A stretch of 64,000 nucleotides of DNA from Nocardiopsis_B mangrovi (lineage in GTDB: Bacteria > Actinomycetota > Actinomycetes > Streptosporangiales > Streptosporangiaceae): positions 9,194-73,193 of the forward strand of contig NZ_JBHSFQ010000033.1 in NCBI RefSeq assembly GCF_042653925.1, written 5' to 3'. The notes under the pieces are model-generated. The model was not told where the DNA came from. It did not search any database and saw only the letters and a list, made by a program, of their open reading frames with translations. Positions within the stretch are counted from its first letter, which is position 1. Each line of letters starts with the position of its first letter. Both the position numbers and the translations under genes were made by a program. Below are positions 1 to 8,333 of this stretch, piece by piece.

Positions 1-1
1 G

Positions 2-1168
2 CCGCTCGCCTGCGCGGGCCTGATCGCCCTGGCGGCGCGGGGCGCGATCGTCGTCCCCCTCACTCCGCTGCCGGAGGCCAAGCGGGAGGAGTTCCTCGAC
101 GTCGCATCGGTCGAGGTCGTCATCCGCGTCGACGACCGCGGGGTCCGGCGCTGCGAGCGCACCGGACGCACCGCGGCGCACGAGCTGTACGAGCGGCTGC
201 GCGCGTCCGGCGGACCGGGGCTCGTGCTGTTCAGCTCGGGCACTTCGGGCCGGAGCAAGGCGTCCGTGCTCGACTTCGACGCGATGCTCGCGCGCTACCG
301 CGACTCCGGCAAGGCCCAGCGGATCCTGTCCTTCCTCAACCTCGACCACATCGGCGGGATCAACACGCTCCTGCACACGCTCAGCACGGGCGGAACCGTG
401 GTCACGGTGCCGGAGCGCTCCCCCGACACCGTGTTCGCCGCGATCGCCGAGCACCGGGTCCAGGTCCTGCCGACCACACCCACGTTCCTGAACATGGTGC
501 TCATCTCGCGGGTCCACGAGCGGTATCCCACCGGCTCCCTGGAGCTGATCACCTACGGCACCGAGCCGATGCCGGAACAGACCCTCCAGCGCCTGGCGGC
601 GGCCCTCCCGCAGGTCCGGCTGAAGCAGACCTACGGGCTGTCCGAACTCGGCATCCTGCCCACCCGGTCCAAGAGCAACGACTCGCTGTGGGTCAAGCTC
701 GGCACCGCGGGCTTCGAGCACAAGATCATCGACGGGGTCCTGTGGATCCGCTCGGAGATGGCGATGCTCGGATACCTGAACGCCCCGGCGCCCTTCGACG
801 AGGACGGCTTCTTCAACACCCAGGACCAGGTGGAGGTCGACGGCGACTACGTCCGCATCCTCGGCCGCACCTCCGAGATCATCAACGTGGGCGGCGAGAA
901 GGTCTACCCCAGTGAGGTCGAGAGCGTCGTGCTGGAGGTCGACAACATCGCCGAGGCCACGGTGGCGGGCCGGCCCAGCCCGGTCACCGGCATGGTGGTC
1001 AAGGCGGTCGTGCGGCTGCACCTCGACGAGGACGCCCGGGCCGTCGCCCGCCGGGTGCGGGAGCACTGCCTGCGGCGCCTGGAGCCGTTCAAGGTCCCCG
1101 CCGTCGTCGAGGTATCGGCCCGGCCGCAGCACTCCGACCGCTTCAAGAAGATCAGGAACCCGGCGTGA
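2..1168 (+). CDS. adenylate-forming acyl-CoA/acyl-ACP ligase (5' end outside window)
   Basis: Class I adenylate-forming enzyme that would activate a carboxylic acid as an acyl-AMP and pass it to CoA or, more likely here, to the carrier protein two genes downstream. The frame is open back to base 2, so the N-terminus lies outside the window. Visible core motifs: the P-loop-like A3 motif SSGTSGRSK near base 233, A5 QTYGLSE, A7 ILGRTSEIINVGGEK, and a C-terminal lysine region FKKIRNPA in place of the usual PxxxxGK. Its stop overlaps the start of the SDR gene by 4 bp, so the two are probably translationally coupled. The substrate cannot be read from the sequence; DhbE-like and OSB-CoA-ligase-like enzymes are alternatives within the family. 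Confidence 0.88.
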   Translation, partial: PLACAGLIALAARGAIVVPLTPLPEAKREEFLDVASVEVVIRVDDRGVRRCERTGRTAAHELYERLRASGGPGLVLFSSGTSGRSKASVLDFDAMLARYRDSGKAQRILSFLNLDHIGGINTLLHTLSTGGTVVTVPERSPDTVFAAIAEHRVQVLPTTPTFLNMVLISRVHERYPTGSLELITYGTEPMPEQTLQRLAAALPQVRLKQTYGLSELGILPTRSKSNDSLWVKLGTAGFEHKIIDGVLWIRSEMAMLGYLNAPAPFDEDGFFNTQDQVEVDGDYVRILGRTSEIINVGGEKVYPSEVESVVLEVDNIAEATVAGRPSPVTGMVVKAVVRLHLDEDARAVARRVREHCLRRLEPFKVPAVVEVSARPQHSDRFKKIRNPA

Positions 1169-1911
1169 CCGCGCCCGCGGACGGCGCGGCGAAGGTCGCC
1201 GTCGTCACCGGCGGCAGCCGCGGGCTGGGCCGGATCATCGTCGAGCGGCTCCTCGGCCAGGGATGGCGGGTGGCCACGTTCAGCCGGTCGCGCGGCGCGT
1301 TCATCGAGGAGACCGCCGCGGCCGCGGGGGACGCCTTCCTCTGGCAGGCGGTCGACCTCAACGAGCCGCAGACCCTGCCGGAGGCGGTCGGGGCCGTCGT
1401 GCGCCGGTTCGGCCGGATCGACCTGCTGGTCAACAACGCCGGCGTGCTGCACCAGGACCTGTTCCTGACCATCCCGATGAAGACGATCGACACGCTGGTC
1501 ACGACCAACCTGACGTCGCCGATCGTCCTGGCCCAGGCCTGCGCGCGGGCGATGACGCGTACCGGCGGCGGGGCGGTGGTGAACGTCTCCTCGATCAACG
1601 CCATCCGCGGCCACCGCGGGGTGGCGGTCTACTCGGCCGCGAAGGCCGGCGTCGACGCGCTCACCCGGAGCCTGGCGCGCGAGCTGGGCGCGGTGAACAT
1701 CCGGGTCAACTCGGTCGTCCCGGGGTTCTTCGACAGCGAGATGACGACGCGGGTCACCGACGCCAACCGCGAGCGGATCCGCCGCCGGACGCCGCTCGGG
1801 CGGCTGGGCAGCGCCGACGAGGTCGCCGACACCGTGCTCTACCTGGCCTCGCCGGCGTCGTCGTTCATCACCGGACAGTCAATCGTGGTAGACGGAGGAA
1901 TCACATGCTAG
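1165..1911 (+). CDS. SDR oxidoreductase, FabG-like 3-oxoacyl-[ACP] reductase
   Basis: Short-chain dehydrogenase of 248 residues, normal length for the family, expected to reduce a keto group with NAD(P)H. The GTG start lies in a GTGA overlap with the ligase stop. Motifs: cofactor loop TGGSRGLG near residue 15, NNAG near 91, and catalytic YSAAK near 155 with an upstream Ser in the VNVSSIN segment. The C-terminus has the FabG-like SFITGQSIVVDGG ending. The stop overlaps the ACP start, so ligase, reductase and carrier protein form one tightly coupled unit. This suggests the substrate is an ACP-bound acyl chain, but that is inferred from context. Confidence 0.9.
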   Translation: MTAPADGAAKVAVVTGGSRGLGRIIVERLLGQGWRVATFSRSRGAFIEETAAAAGDAFLWQAVDLNEPQTLPEAVGAVVRRFGRIDLLVNNAGVLHQDLFLTIPMKTIDTLVTTNLTSPIVLAQACARAMTRTGGGAVVNVSSINAIRGHRGVAVYSAAKAGVDALTRSLARELGAVNIRVNSVVPGFFDSEMTTRVTDANRERIRRRTPLGRLGSADEVADTVLYLASPASSFITGQSIVVDGGITC

Positions 1912-2186
1912 AGAAGACCATCGATGTCCGGGCCGCGATCACGGCCCGGATCCGCGACATCCTCGCCGAGGCCGGCGGTCCGGTTCGCGACGTCCCCGGC
2001 GGGCTGGCCCTTCACGAACTGGGCTTGAGCTCGCTCATGCTGGCGCGGCTGCTCATCGAGAACGAGGGCGTCTTCGAGGTGGACCCGTTCGCCGATGGCG
2101 ACGTGCTCCTGTCCGACGTCGCGACCGTCGACGACCTGGTCTCGGTGTACGAGAACGCGCTCGCCGCGACCGCCCAGGCCGGCTGA
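1905..2186 (+). CDS. acyl carrier protein
   Basis: Small acidic carrier protein of 93 residues. Residues 39-44 read LGLSSL, the phosphopantetheine attachment motif, with Ser43 the probable modified residue. The ATG lies inside the last codons of the SDR gene (7-bp overlap). Flanking genes encode an acid-activating ligase and an AfsA-like hotdog protein, so this ACP probably receives the activated acid and presents it to the reductase and the hotdog enzyme. It is a stand-alone ACP, not fused to a PKS or NRPS module, and no phosphopantetheinyl transferase is present in the window. Confidence 0.88.
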   Translation: MLEKTIDVRAAITARIRDILAEAGGPVRDVPGGLALHELGLSSLMLARLLIENEGVFEVDPFADGDVLLSDVATVDDLVSVYENALAATAQAG

Positions 2187-2199
2187 CCGGAGGACACCC

Positions 2200-2952
2200 A
2201 TGGCTCACGACACGCTGGTCGTCGTCGGCGACCGCTTCGAGGAGTTCCTCGGCACCCGCGGCACGGTCTCGGTCTCGGCGCTGTCCGAGCGCCTGCGGTC
2301 GGGGGACGTGCCGCCCGGGTCCGTCGTCGTAGCGGGGCAGGGCATGTCCGCCGCGCAGCGTCACGAACTGGAGCGGCTCGCCGGTCCGGATGGTCCGGAC
2401 GTCCGGATCACCGGAGGCGGCGCGAGGTCCGCGGGGCGGCGGCTCACCCACAAGCACGTGCCGAAGAACGAGATGATCACGGCGCCGGAGCGGGCCGGCG
2501 AGAACCGGTTCGTGGCGGCACTCCTGGTCGACGAGCACGCCGACACGCTGGAGGACCACCTCACCGGCCTGCACATACCGGGGATCGCGCTGACGGAGGC
2601 GGCGCGGCAGACGTGGACCGCGGTCACCGAACGCTTCTTCCTCGGTGAGGCGTCGCCGAAGGTCCGCTTCGTCCTCAGTTCGTTCTCCTCCACTTTTCAC
2701 CGATACGTCTTTCCCTTGCCCGCGACCGTCGAGTACGCGCTGCTCCAGCGCACGGACAACGCGATGGAGCAGGTGTTCCGGTGCCTGGTCACCGTGCGGC
2801 AGAACAACGCCGTTGCGGCGGAGATCGAGGCGGAGTACCGGGTGATCGATGAGAGAATCTGCGCCAAGCAGGAGGCCATGGCCGCACGCGCCTCGGTCGG
2901 CGCCGCGCTGTCGCGGCACACCCGCGAAGGCGTCGACGCGGCGGCGGGCTGA
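2200..2952 (+). CDS. AfsA-hotdog domain protein (gamma-butyrolactone synthase family)
   Basis: Protein of 250 residues with an AfsA-type hotdog domain. The diagnostic segment is HKHVPKNEMITAP near residue 86, followed by the D-H-xx-G-L-H region and the helix ALTEAARQTW. AfsA/ScbA enzymes condense a beta-ketoacyl group with dihydroxyacetone phosphate to start gamma-butyrolactone hormones. Classical members are around 300 residues with two hotdog repeats; only one is recognisable here, after about 80 N-terminal residues I cannot assign. The ATG at 2200 has a GGAGGA ribosome-binding site. Position directly after ligase, SDR and ACP suggests it acts on an ACP-bound substrate. A dehydratase-like hotdog role in another pathway is the main alternative. 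Confidence 0.82.
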   Translation: MAHDTLVVVGDRFEEFLGTRGTVSVSALSERLRSGDVPPGSVVVAGQGMSAAQRHELERLAGPDGPDVRITGGGARSAGRRLTHKHVPKNEMITAPERAGENRFVAALLVDEHADTLEDHLTGLHIPGIALTEAARQTWTAVTERFFLGEASPKVRFVLSSFSSTFHRYVFPLPATVEYALLQRTDNAMEQVFRCLVTVRQNNAVAAEIEAEYRVIDERICAKQEAMAARASVGAALSRHTREGVDAAAG

Positions 2953-2982
2953 CCCCGGGCCGGCGCGCCGCGCATAGGCCGT

Positions 2983-3022
2983 CGGCGGGGCGGGGCGATC
3001 CGCGGATCGCGCCGCCCCGCCG
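2983..3022. terminator. strong hairpin after the AfsA-like gene
   Basis: A 16-bp perfect palindrome (gcgatccgcggatcgc, 2995-3010) is extended outward by a GC-rich stem with single-base bulges between 2983 and 3022. No T-tract follows, as is usual in GC-rich actinomycetes. It probably ends the ligase/SDR/ACP/AfsA transcript. Confidence 0.6.
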
Positions 3023-3376
3023 GCGGCGTCCTCGCCCGCGCTCGGTAGCGCCTCCCGCACAGCGCGGATTGACAACGTCCCCGTACCGCACGACCCTGGT
3101 TCCAGACCGCTTTCCGGTTCCGGCCACCGGCCCCCTCCTCGACGGGGCACGCGCAGGCGCGTGACCGGCCCGAATGCACCGCGGCCGGTCGAGGACACGC
3201 CTCCGGCCGGCCGGTGCCCGCCGCGTCTCAACGCATACTCAACCCTTTACCAATGCCTCGGTGCTTATCTGGCCCGCGTCCGGCCGCCGAAGGCCGGACC
3301 GCGCATTCACGCACCGGCCGTTGGTCGCTCATACGGGGGGCACCAGGCGGCGCGACGGTAGGGGAGATGGCTTGCG
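3023..3376 (+). promoter_or_regulatory. intergenic region upstream of the LuxR-type regulator
   Basis: No convincing gene between the AfsA-like stop (2952) and the regulator (3377). A perfect -35-like TTGACA occurs at 3069-3074, but the sequence 17 bp downstream is a poor -10. An A/T-richer patch at 3230-3270 (catact at 3234-3239) could hold the true promoter. No clear butyrolactone-receptor (ARE-type) palindrome was found. Confidence 0.35.
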
Positions 3377-4069
3377 ATGGGCTTTCCATGTGTCACCGCG
3401 ACGGCATTGCGGAGCGTCGTCTTAGCTGTCGGAAACGAACTTCAGCGCTATGGCATCGAGCGGATGCTGCAGTCCTTGCGGGAGATCGGCGAGCTCCGTG
3501 TGTGCAGCGACCCGACGGAGGCGGCCTCCGACGTCGGCCCGCGCACCGACCTCATCGTGGCCCTGCGGGAGATCGGTGAAGCGGCGGCGACGGCCCTGCA
3601 CGGGGCGGCCGAGCGCGGAGCGACGATCCTGGTGCTGGTGGACGACGACGATCTCGGCGACCTCGGCCGCCTCGCCGACATCGCGGGCAGCGGGTTCCTG
3701 GCGATCGGCGACCTCAACACGCACTCGCTCCGCGACGCGATCACCCGCGTGCGGGTCGGGGAGGTGCCGATGTCGCCGCGCCTGGCCCGCGGCCTGATGG
3801 CCAGGGCACGCGAGACACCGGGCCGGGCCGTGGGCCCGGCTCCGGCCATACGGCTCACACCACGGGAGCGGCAGGTCATGGTGCTGCTCGTCGACGGGCT
3901 GAGCAACAAGCAGATCGCCCGGCGGCTGGGCATCTCGGTGCACGGGGCCAAGCGGCTGGTCGCCAACATCCTCGCGAAACTGGACTGCGCGACGCGGACC
4001 CTCGCGGTCGCCAAGGCCCTGCAAGAGGGCATCTACCAGCAGTACATCCGCGAGGACAGGGCAGGCTGA
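3377..4069 (+). CDS. orphan LuxR/NarL-family transcriptional regulator with degenerate receiver
   Basis: DNA-binding regulator of 230 residues. The C-terminus is a clear LuxR helix-turn-helix starting at LTPRERQV near residue 157, with SNKQIARRLGIS as the scanning helices. The N-terminal 125 residues resemble a response-regulator receiver in length and beta/alpha pattern, but the position of the phosphorylated Asp reads IVALREIG instead of the usual LLD, so phosphorylation looks unlikely. No histidine kinase is adjacent. It follows the AfsA-like operon in the same direction and is a candidate pathway-specific regulator. ATG at 3377; the upstream GGGGAGATGG serves as a weak ribosome-binding site. 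Confidence 0.85.
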   Translation: MGFPCVTATALRSVVLAVGNELQRYGIERMLQSLREIGELRVCSDPTEAASDVGPRTDLIVALREIGEAAATALHGAAERGATILVLVDDDDLGDLGRLADIAGSGFLAIGDLNTHSLRDAITRVRVGEVPMSPRLARGLMARARETPGRAVGPAPAIRLTPRERQVMVLLVDGLSNKQIARRLGISVHGAKRLVANILAKLDCATRTLAVAKALQEGIYQQYIREDRAG

Positions 4070-4214
4070 CGTGGCGGGGCCGGCCGCCGGGGGGCGTCGA
4101 CGCCGCTCTCCGGCCGGCGGGGCGGTGCCTTCGTGCCCTGCCGGCCGGCGCCGGTCGTGCCCGGGTGGTGAGTCCGCCCGGCGGAGCGGTCCGCAGGCGA
4201 CCGCACAGGGGTCT

Positions 4215-4238
4215 TCGCCTGTCTCAGCAGACAGGCGA
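4215..4238. terminator. hairpin after the LuxR-type gene
   Basis: Perfect 10-bp inverted repeat (tcgcctgtct / agacaggcga) with a 4-nt loop, about 145 bp after the regulator stop and before the next gene. The rest of 4070-4388 is GC-rich with no supported gene. Confidence 0.5.
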
Positions 4239-4388
4239 CCGTGGCGGAAGGGGAGGAACGGACCGGCCCGCCGCCCCGTCGCGCTGATGGACCCGCGCCC
4301 GTCACACTGTGCCCACCCGCGAAGAACAGCGCCCACCCGCAAAGACCCGCCTTCCGGTCCCGCGATCCCCCGTCCCGAAGGAGGAAGC

Positions 4389-4875
4389 GTGTCCGACCCC
4401 ACGGGCACCCTCGAAACCGAGTTGGCCAAGGCGATCGTGCAGACCATGGTGACGGGCGTCACCGAGCCGGTGAAGAAGGTGCCGGCGCTGTTCCGCCGCG
4501 GAACAGGCGGTCGGCACCGAGCTCGAACGGTCCGCCACCGCCCTCGAAGCCGCGTCGGAGCCGGGGCTGGAGCGGGAGGCGATCCGGCAGGAGGCGACCT
4601 GGGAGACGCGGCTGCGCGGATTCCTCACCGAGCACGGCGACCTGCGGGCCGCCATGGAGGAGCCGCTCGCCGAGCCGCGGACCGGGCTGTCCACGGCGGC
4701 CGCCCCCGGGCCGGCACGGCTGGGGACCTTCCTCGCCGATGCGCATCGCTGGGAGGTGCTGCGCCAACTCGGGGCGCACTACCGGTTCCGGCATGACACG
4801 CTGCTGCGTCACCTCAAGGAGCACCACGGACGAGACCGGTCGGCACGCACGTCGAAGACGCGGCCCGTTCCCTAG
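4389..4875 (+). pseudogene. frameshifted hypothetical protein, membrane/effector-associated-like
   Basis: GTG at 4389 after AAGGAGGAAG opens a frame encoding about 37 residues ending LFRRG. Homology-like coding then continues in the +1 frame from about 4501 to the stop at 4873-4875, an alpha-helical, Glu/Arg-rich stretch of about 125 residues. One extra base near 4500 explains the shift. The layout (short amphipathic N-terminus, then ELERS- and EWxxRLR-like helices) resembles small actinobacterial proteins often seen beside conflict systems, but I cannot name the family. Possibilities are a real inactivating mutation, a sequencing error, or programmed frameshifting. The stop overlaps the convergent GPP34 stop by 4 bases. 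Confidence 0.5.
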
Positions 4876-5612
4876 GTGTTGGGCAGCACGGCCGCCGCGA
4901 TGACGACATTGTTGACGACGGTCGCGGTGACGGTGCGGGTGACCGCTTCGGCGGCGGCACCGGCTCCCCAGTTGCCCTGTTCGAGTTCCTTGGCGCGGGT
5001 GATCACGGGCGAGGTCCAGGGAATCTCCCGGTGGAACTGCGGGAGCGTCCCGCTTGCCGAGAGCAGCGCCGCGAGTGCCGCGACCCGGGCCTGCGGTTCC
5101 GCGCCTTCGACGAGCACGTCGCGGACGTCCTCGAGAAGGCGGGCCCGCCGCCCGCTCCCGTCGCCGTGGAGCACCGTCGTGGTGAACAGGCCGAGCGCCT
5201 TGCGGCTCTCGCGGCGGATGTCGCCGCGTTCGACGAGCCTGTCCAGGAGCGGGCCGCGCAACGTCGGCCCGATCGCGGCGAGGACCGTCTGGACGCCCCG
5301 GGGCTTCTCGGAGACGTAGTCCCACGCGGAGCGGAGGACGCCGTCCGACGGCGGGTGCTCCTCGACCGGCTCCAGCCGGGTCGTCCCGCCCCGGCCGGAC
5401 TCGGTCCGCACGTGATCGCCGAGCGCGAGGTCGGCGAGCACCGCTCCCGCGAGGGTGTAGAAGAGCGTGTTCTCACCGGCGATGGTCCCGGTACGCGGCT
5501 GGAACAGGAGGAGCAGGAGATCCTCCGCCAGCGTCGGGGCCCCGAGCCGTTCCGCCCCGCCGGGCGTCCCGGTCTCGGCGTCGGCGGACGGCTCGTCGGA
5601 GTGCTCGGTCAT
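4872..5612 (-). CDS. GPP34 (Golgi phosphoprotein 3-like) family protein
   Basis: Protein of 246 residues matching the GPP34/Vps74 fold used in eukaryotes to bind phosphoinositides and widespread with unknown function in Actinomycetota. Recognisable segments are TLAEDLLLLLF near the N-terminus, followed by a GAVLADLAL helix. The central SGRGG- and LGLF-containing segments and the C-terminal TVVNNVVIAAAV helix also fit. ATG at 5612 was chosen because AAAGGAAC precedes it; an upstream in-frame ATG (5687) has no ribosome-binding site. It is the last gene before the convergent frameshifted gene and is preceded by a MerR gene on the same strand. A membrane-peripheral role is inferred from the family only. 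Confidence 0.8.
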   Translation of the reverse strand: MTEHSDEPSADAETGTPGGAERLGAPTLAEDLLLLLFQPRTGTIAGENTLFYTLAGAVLADLALGDHVRTESGRGGTTRLEPVEEHPPSDGVLRSAWDYVSEKPRGVQTVLAAIGPTLRGPLLDRLVERGDIRRESRKALGLFTTTVLHGDGSGRRARLLEDVRDVLVEGAEPQARVAALAALLSASGTLPQFHREIPWTSPVITRAKELEQGNWGAGAAAEAVTRTVTATVVNNVVIAAAVLPNT

Positions 5613-5729
5613 CGGTCGTTCCTTTCGGTCGTCGATCGGTCGGTCGTCGATCGGGAACACGCCGGCGTCGCGAGGGAATCCCGCCACGGTTCGGGACGAG
5701 GGTCTCGATCGGATCCGCGGCGAGACTCC

Positions 5730-6587
5730 TCACGCTGGATGGCGCGGATGTCGCGATCCGTCTCGACTCGGCACCAGTACAGACCGTGTTCTCGGAACAC
5801 GGTCAAGTCCTGCGGGCGGCGACCGCCGATCGGTGTCGTCGACCGCCTCGCTCGCCTCGCTCGCGGCGCGCAGCCGCTCGTGCGCGAGAACGCCGGCACG
5901 GCGGAGCACGTCGATCTGGGCGGGATTGTACAGCTCGATCAGCGCTTCGATGATCGTCTGCCGGGTGGCATGCTCGCTCTTCGTGAAGCGCGCCGCCGGA
6001 TCGCTCAGCCAGGGGTAGTCGACGAGGTTCCGGGCGAGAATCGGCGCGAGCCGCTCTGCGAGGCGCTGCCGGGTCGCCTCGTCCGCGTCGGCCGGCATGG
6101 CGTTGATGTCGTCCCCGACGGTGTCGGTGTCGGCCTCGATCATCCGCCGCAGGTCCGACAGCGCGTCCTCGTCGTAGAACCGCGTGTAGATGTGGACGAT
6201 CGAGCGGTCGGCCTGCGACAGGCGCGACGCGACGGACTCGAATCCCGCGGGCACATCGGCCGGCGCGCTGTCGGGCAGGATGGCCGCGATATCGGCGCGG
6301 GCCCGCTGCCGGCGCTCGATGCTCGCCGCGAGCTCCGCGTCGAGTGCCCGCAGCACGTCATGGGTGCGGTCGCCGCCCGCCGCCACCTCTCCGATCCGCG
6401 CGAGCGGAATCCCCAGCGCGGCGAGCCGCCGGATGCGCAGGAGGTGCACGAGGTCCGGCACGCCGTACTGCTTGTATCCGTTGTATCTGCGCTCGGGCTG
6501 GTCGAGCAGTCCGAGCCGGTGATAATGCCGGATGGTGTTCACCGTGGTGCCCGCCAGTTCGGCGAGCTCACGTGTGCTCCATGCCAC
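5730..6587 (-). CDS. MerR-family transcriptional regulator
   Basis: Regulator of 285 residues. Residues 4-70 form the winged MerR HTH: STRELAELAGTTVNTIRHYH, then the wing NGYKQYGVPDLVHLLRIRRL. A dimerisation helix follows at about 80-105 (AELAASIERRQRARADI). The long C-terminal half is helical, without cysteine clusters typical of metal-sensing MerR proteins and without a clear TipAS drug-binding pattern, so the effector is unknown. It lies divergent from the SDR gene at 7276 across a 690-bp region and upstream of GPP34 on the same strand, 117 bp apart. Confidence 0.87.
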   Translation of the reverse strand: MAWSTRELAELAGTTVNTIRHYHRLGLLDQPERRYNGYKQYGVPDLVHLLRIRRLAALGIPLARIGEVAAGGDRTHDVLRALDAELAASIERRQRARADIAAILPDSAPADVPAGFESVASRLSQADRSIVHIYTRFYDEDALSDLRRMIEADTDTVGDDINAMPADADEATRQRLAERLAPILARNLVDYPWLSDPAARFTKSEHATRQTIIEALIELYNPAQIDVLRRAGVLAHERLRAASEASEAVDDTDRRSPPAGLDRVPRTRSVLVPSRDGSRHPRHPA

Positions 6588-7275
6588 GTCGTCTCCCTCC
6601 CGCGCTTACCGCGTGCACGTCGTCCATCGACCGGTGAGTTGTCCGGTCCCGATTCCCTCCGTCGTCGACGTGGGGGTGTGCGGTGGCGAGTGGCACCGTA
6701 ACACCTCGGTACTGGGCGCACTTCCTCCCGGCGTGGCCGTGTTCCGAGGACAGGGCTTTCGCTTCGCGCGAGCGAGCGTGCGCACGTGAAGGCGCCGATT
6801 CCGCGGGCCGGCCCCGGCACGGCGGCCGCCTTCCCCGACGGATCAGCCGCCTTCCCGCCCGTTGCGCGCTCGGGCCATGGCGTCGATCCTCGGCGAGCGT
6901 GGAAACGCATCCAAGACCTCCCGATCCCCCGGCTCGGCCGGTCGCCCTCTCGGGTCTCCCATAGGGGCTGAACCGTGGGACCGAATGTGGGACCGGATTC
7001 AGACGGCGTTGACGGCACGGACCGCACCGCCGCGGTGGCCGTCCGGCGGCCCTCCGCGGATGCCGCCGACGCCGAGTACCTCGTCCGCGATCCGGCGGGG
7101 CAGGTCGGCGGAGGGTCCCCGCCGGTCGCGGGCGGCACGATCCCGTGACCGCTGCCGGGTCCGTGTCGGACCCGCGGTACCGGCGGACCGCGCAACCACG
7201 GATCAGCAGTCCCTGGATGCCCCCGGCGGCTTGGGCCATGGTCGGTATCCGAACGACACCGCGAGGAGCACGACC
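6588..7275. other. 688-bp intergenic region between merR-type and SDR genes
   Basis: No gene could be supported on either strand. Features seen: an imperfect accg/cggt dyad near 6704-6719 (caccgtaacacctcggtact) about 120 bp upstream of the MerR start, in the position expected for a MerR-type operator, and a GAGGAG ribosome-binding site for the SDR at 7263. The minus strand near 7205-7245 encodes a short Gly/Ala-rich peptide without family resemblance. The region may contain remnants too degraded to identify. Confidence 0.4.
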
Positions 7276-8223
7276 ATGCCACGTCGACCGATCGACATCT
7301 CCGTCCCCGACCTCTCCGGAAAGCGCGCGCTCATCACCGGCGCCAGCGACGGCATGGGCCTGGGAATGGCCACACGGCTGGCGGCGGCCGGCGCGGAGGT
7401 GGTCATGCCCGTCCGCAACCCCCGCAAGGGCGCGAACGCGATCGCGCAGATCCGGGCGCAGGTCCCCGACGCGAAGGTCTCGCTGCGCGACCTCGACCTG
7501 TCCTCGCTGGAGTCGGTCGCGGCCCTCGGCACGACCCTGCTCGACGAGGGCGGGCCCATCCACCTCCTCATCAACAACGCCGGCGTGATGACCCCGCCGA
7601 ACCGGCAGACCACCGCCGACGGGTTCGAGCTGCAGTTCGGCACCAACCACCTGGGCCACTTCGCCCTGGTCGCCCACCTCCTCCCGCTGCTGCGCGCGGG
7701 CCGCGCCCATGTGACCTCCCAGATCAGCGTCGCCGCGAGACGGGGCGCCATCAACTGGGACGACCTGAACTGGGAACTCTCGTACCACGGCTTCCGCGCC
7801 TACGGCCACTCCAAGGTCGCGTTCGGGCTGTTCGGCCTGGAACTGGACCGCCGAAGCAAGGCCCACGGCTGGGGCATCACCAGCAACATCTCCCACCCCG
7901 GAGTGGCCCCAACCAGCCTGCTGGCCGCCCGCCCCGAGCTGGGCCGCAGCGGAGACACCCCCCAGATCCGCCTGATCCGCGCGCTCTCCGCCCGCGGAAT
8001 CCTGCTCGGCACCGCCGAGACCGCGAAACTGCCCGCCCTGATGGCCGCCACCGCTCCCGACGCCAAGCCCGGCGCCCTCTACGGGCCCAGCGGCCCCGGC
8101 AACCTCGGCGGCCCGCCCGCCGAACAACGGCTGTACTCCCCCCTGCGCAGCAGCGACGACGCCGCCCGCATCTGGCGGATCTCCGAACAGCTCACCAAGA
8201 CCCCGATCCCCGCCGCCACCTGA
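7276..8223 (+). CDS. SDR oxidoreductase, retinol-dehydrogenase-like
   Basis: Short-chain dehydrogenase of 315 residues, longer than FabG-type enzymes and similar to retinol/protochlorophyllide-type reductases. Motifs: LITGASDGMGLGMA at about residue 19, LINNAGVM at about 95, and catalytic YGHSK at about 176. The ATG at 7276 is preceded by GAGGAG. The C-terminal extension (after SARGILLGTAE) fits the tail of this subgroup. It stands alone, divergent from the MerR gene, so MerR control is possible. The substrate is unknown. Confidence 0.85.
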   Translation: MPRRPIDISVPDLSGKRALITGASDGMGLGMATRLAAAGAEVVMPVRNPRKGANAIAQIRAQVPDAKVSLRDLDLSSLESVAALGTTLLDEGGPIHLLINNAGVMTPPNRQTTADGFELQFGTNHLGHFALVAHLLPLLRAGRAHVTSQISVAARRGAINWDDLNWELSYHGFRAYGHSKVAFGLFGLELDRRSKAHGWGITSNISHPGVAPTSLLAARPELGRSGDTPQIRLIRALSARGILLGTAETAKLPALMAATAPDAKPGALYGPSGPGNLGGPPAEQRLYSPLRSSDDAARIWRISEQLTKTPIPAAT

Positions 8224-8333
8224 CGCCCTGGCGCTCCCGGCCCCCCGGGGGCCGCCTGTCCGCTGACGGCACCCCCGGAGCGGCCACCGGAATGCCGCCG
8301 GAATGGCCACCGCACCGCCACAGGAGCACTCAC

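Noticed and set aside
3069..3097. TTGACA as promoter for the LuxR-type gene
   Set aside because: No acceptable -10 at 16-19 bp and it lies 300 bp from the start; left as a weak candidate only.
2053..3231. Long minus-strand open frame over the AfsA-like gene
   Set aside because: Arg/Pro/Gly-rich shadow of the real plus-strand frame; no motif or ribosome-binding site.
5467..6701. Plus-strand frames over GPP34 and MerR genes
   Set aside because: Antisense shadows; the MerR and GPP34 folds on the minus strand are clear.
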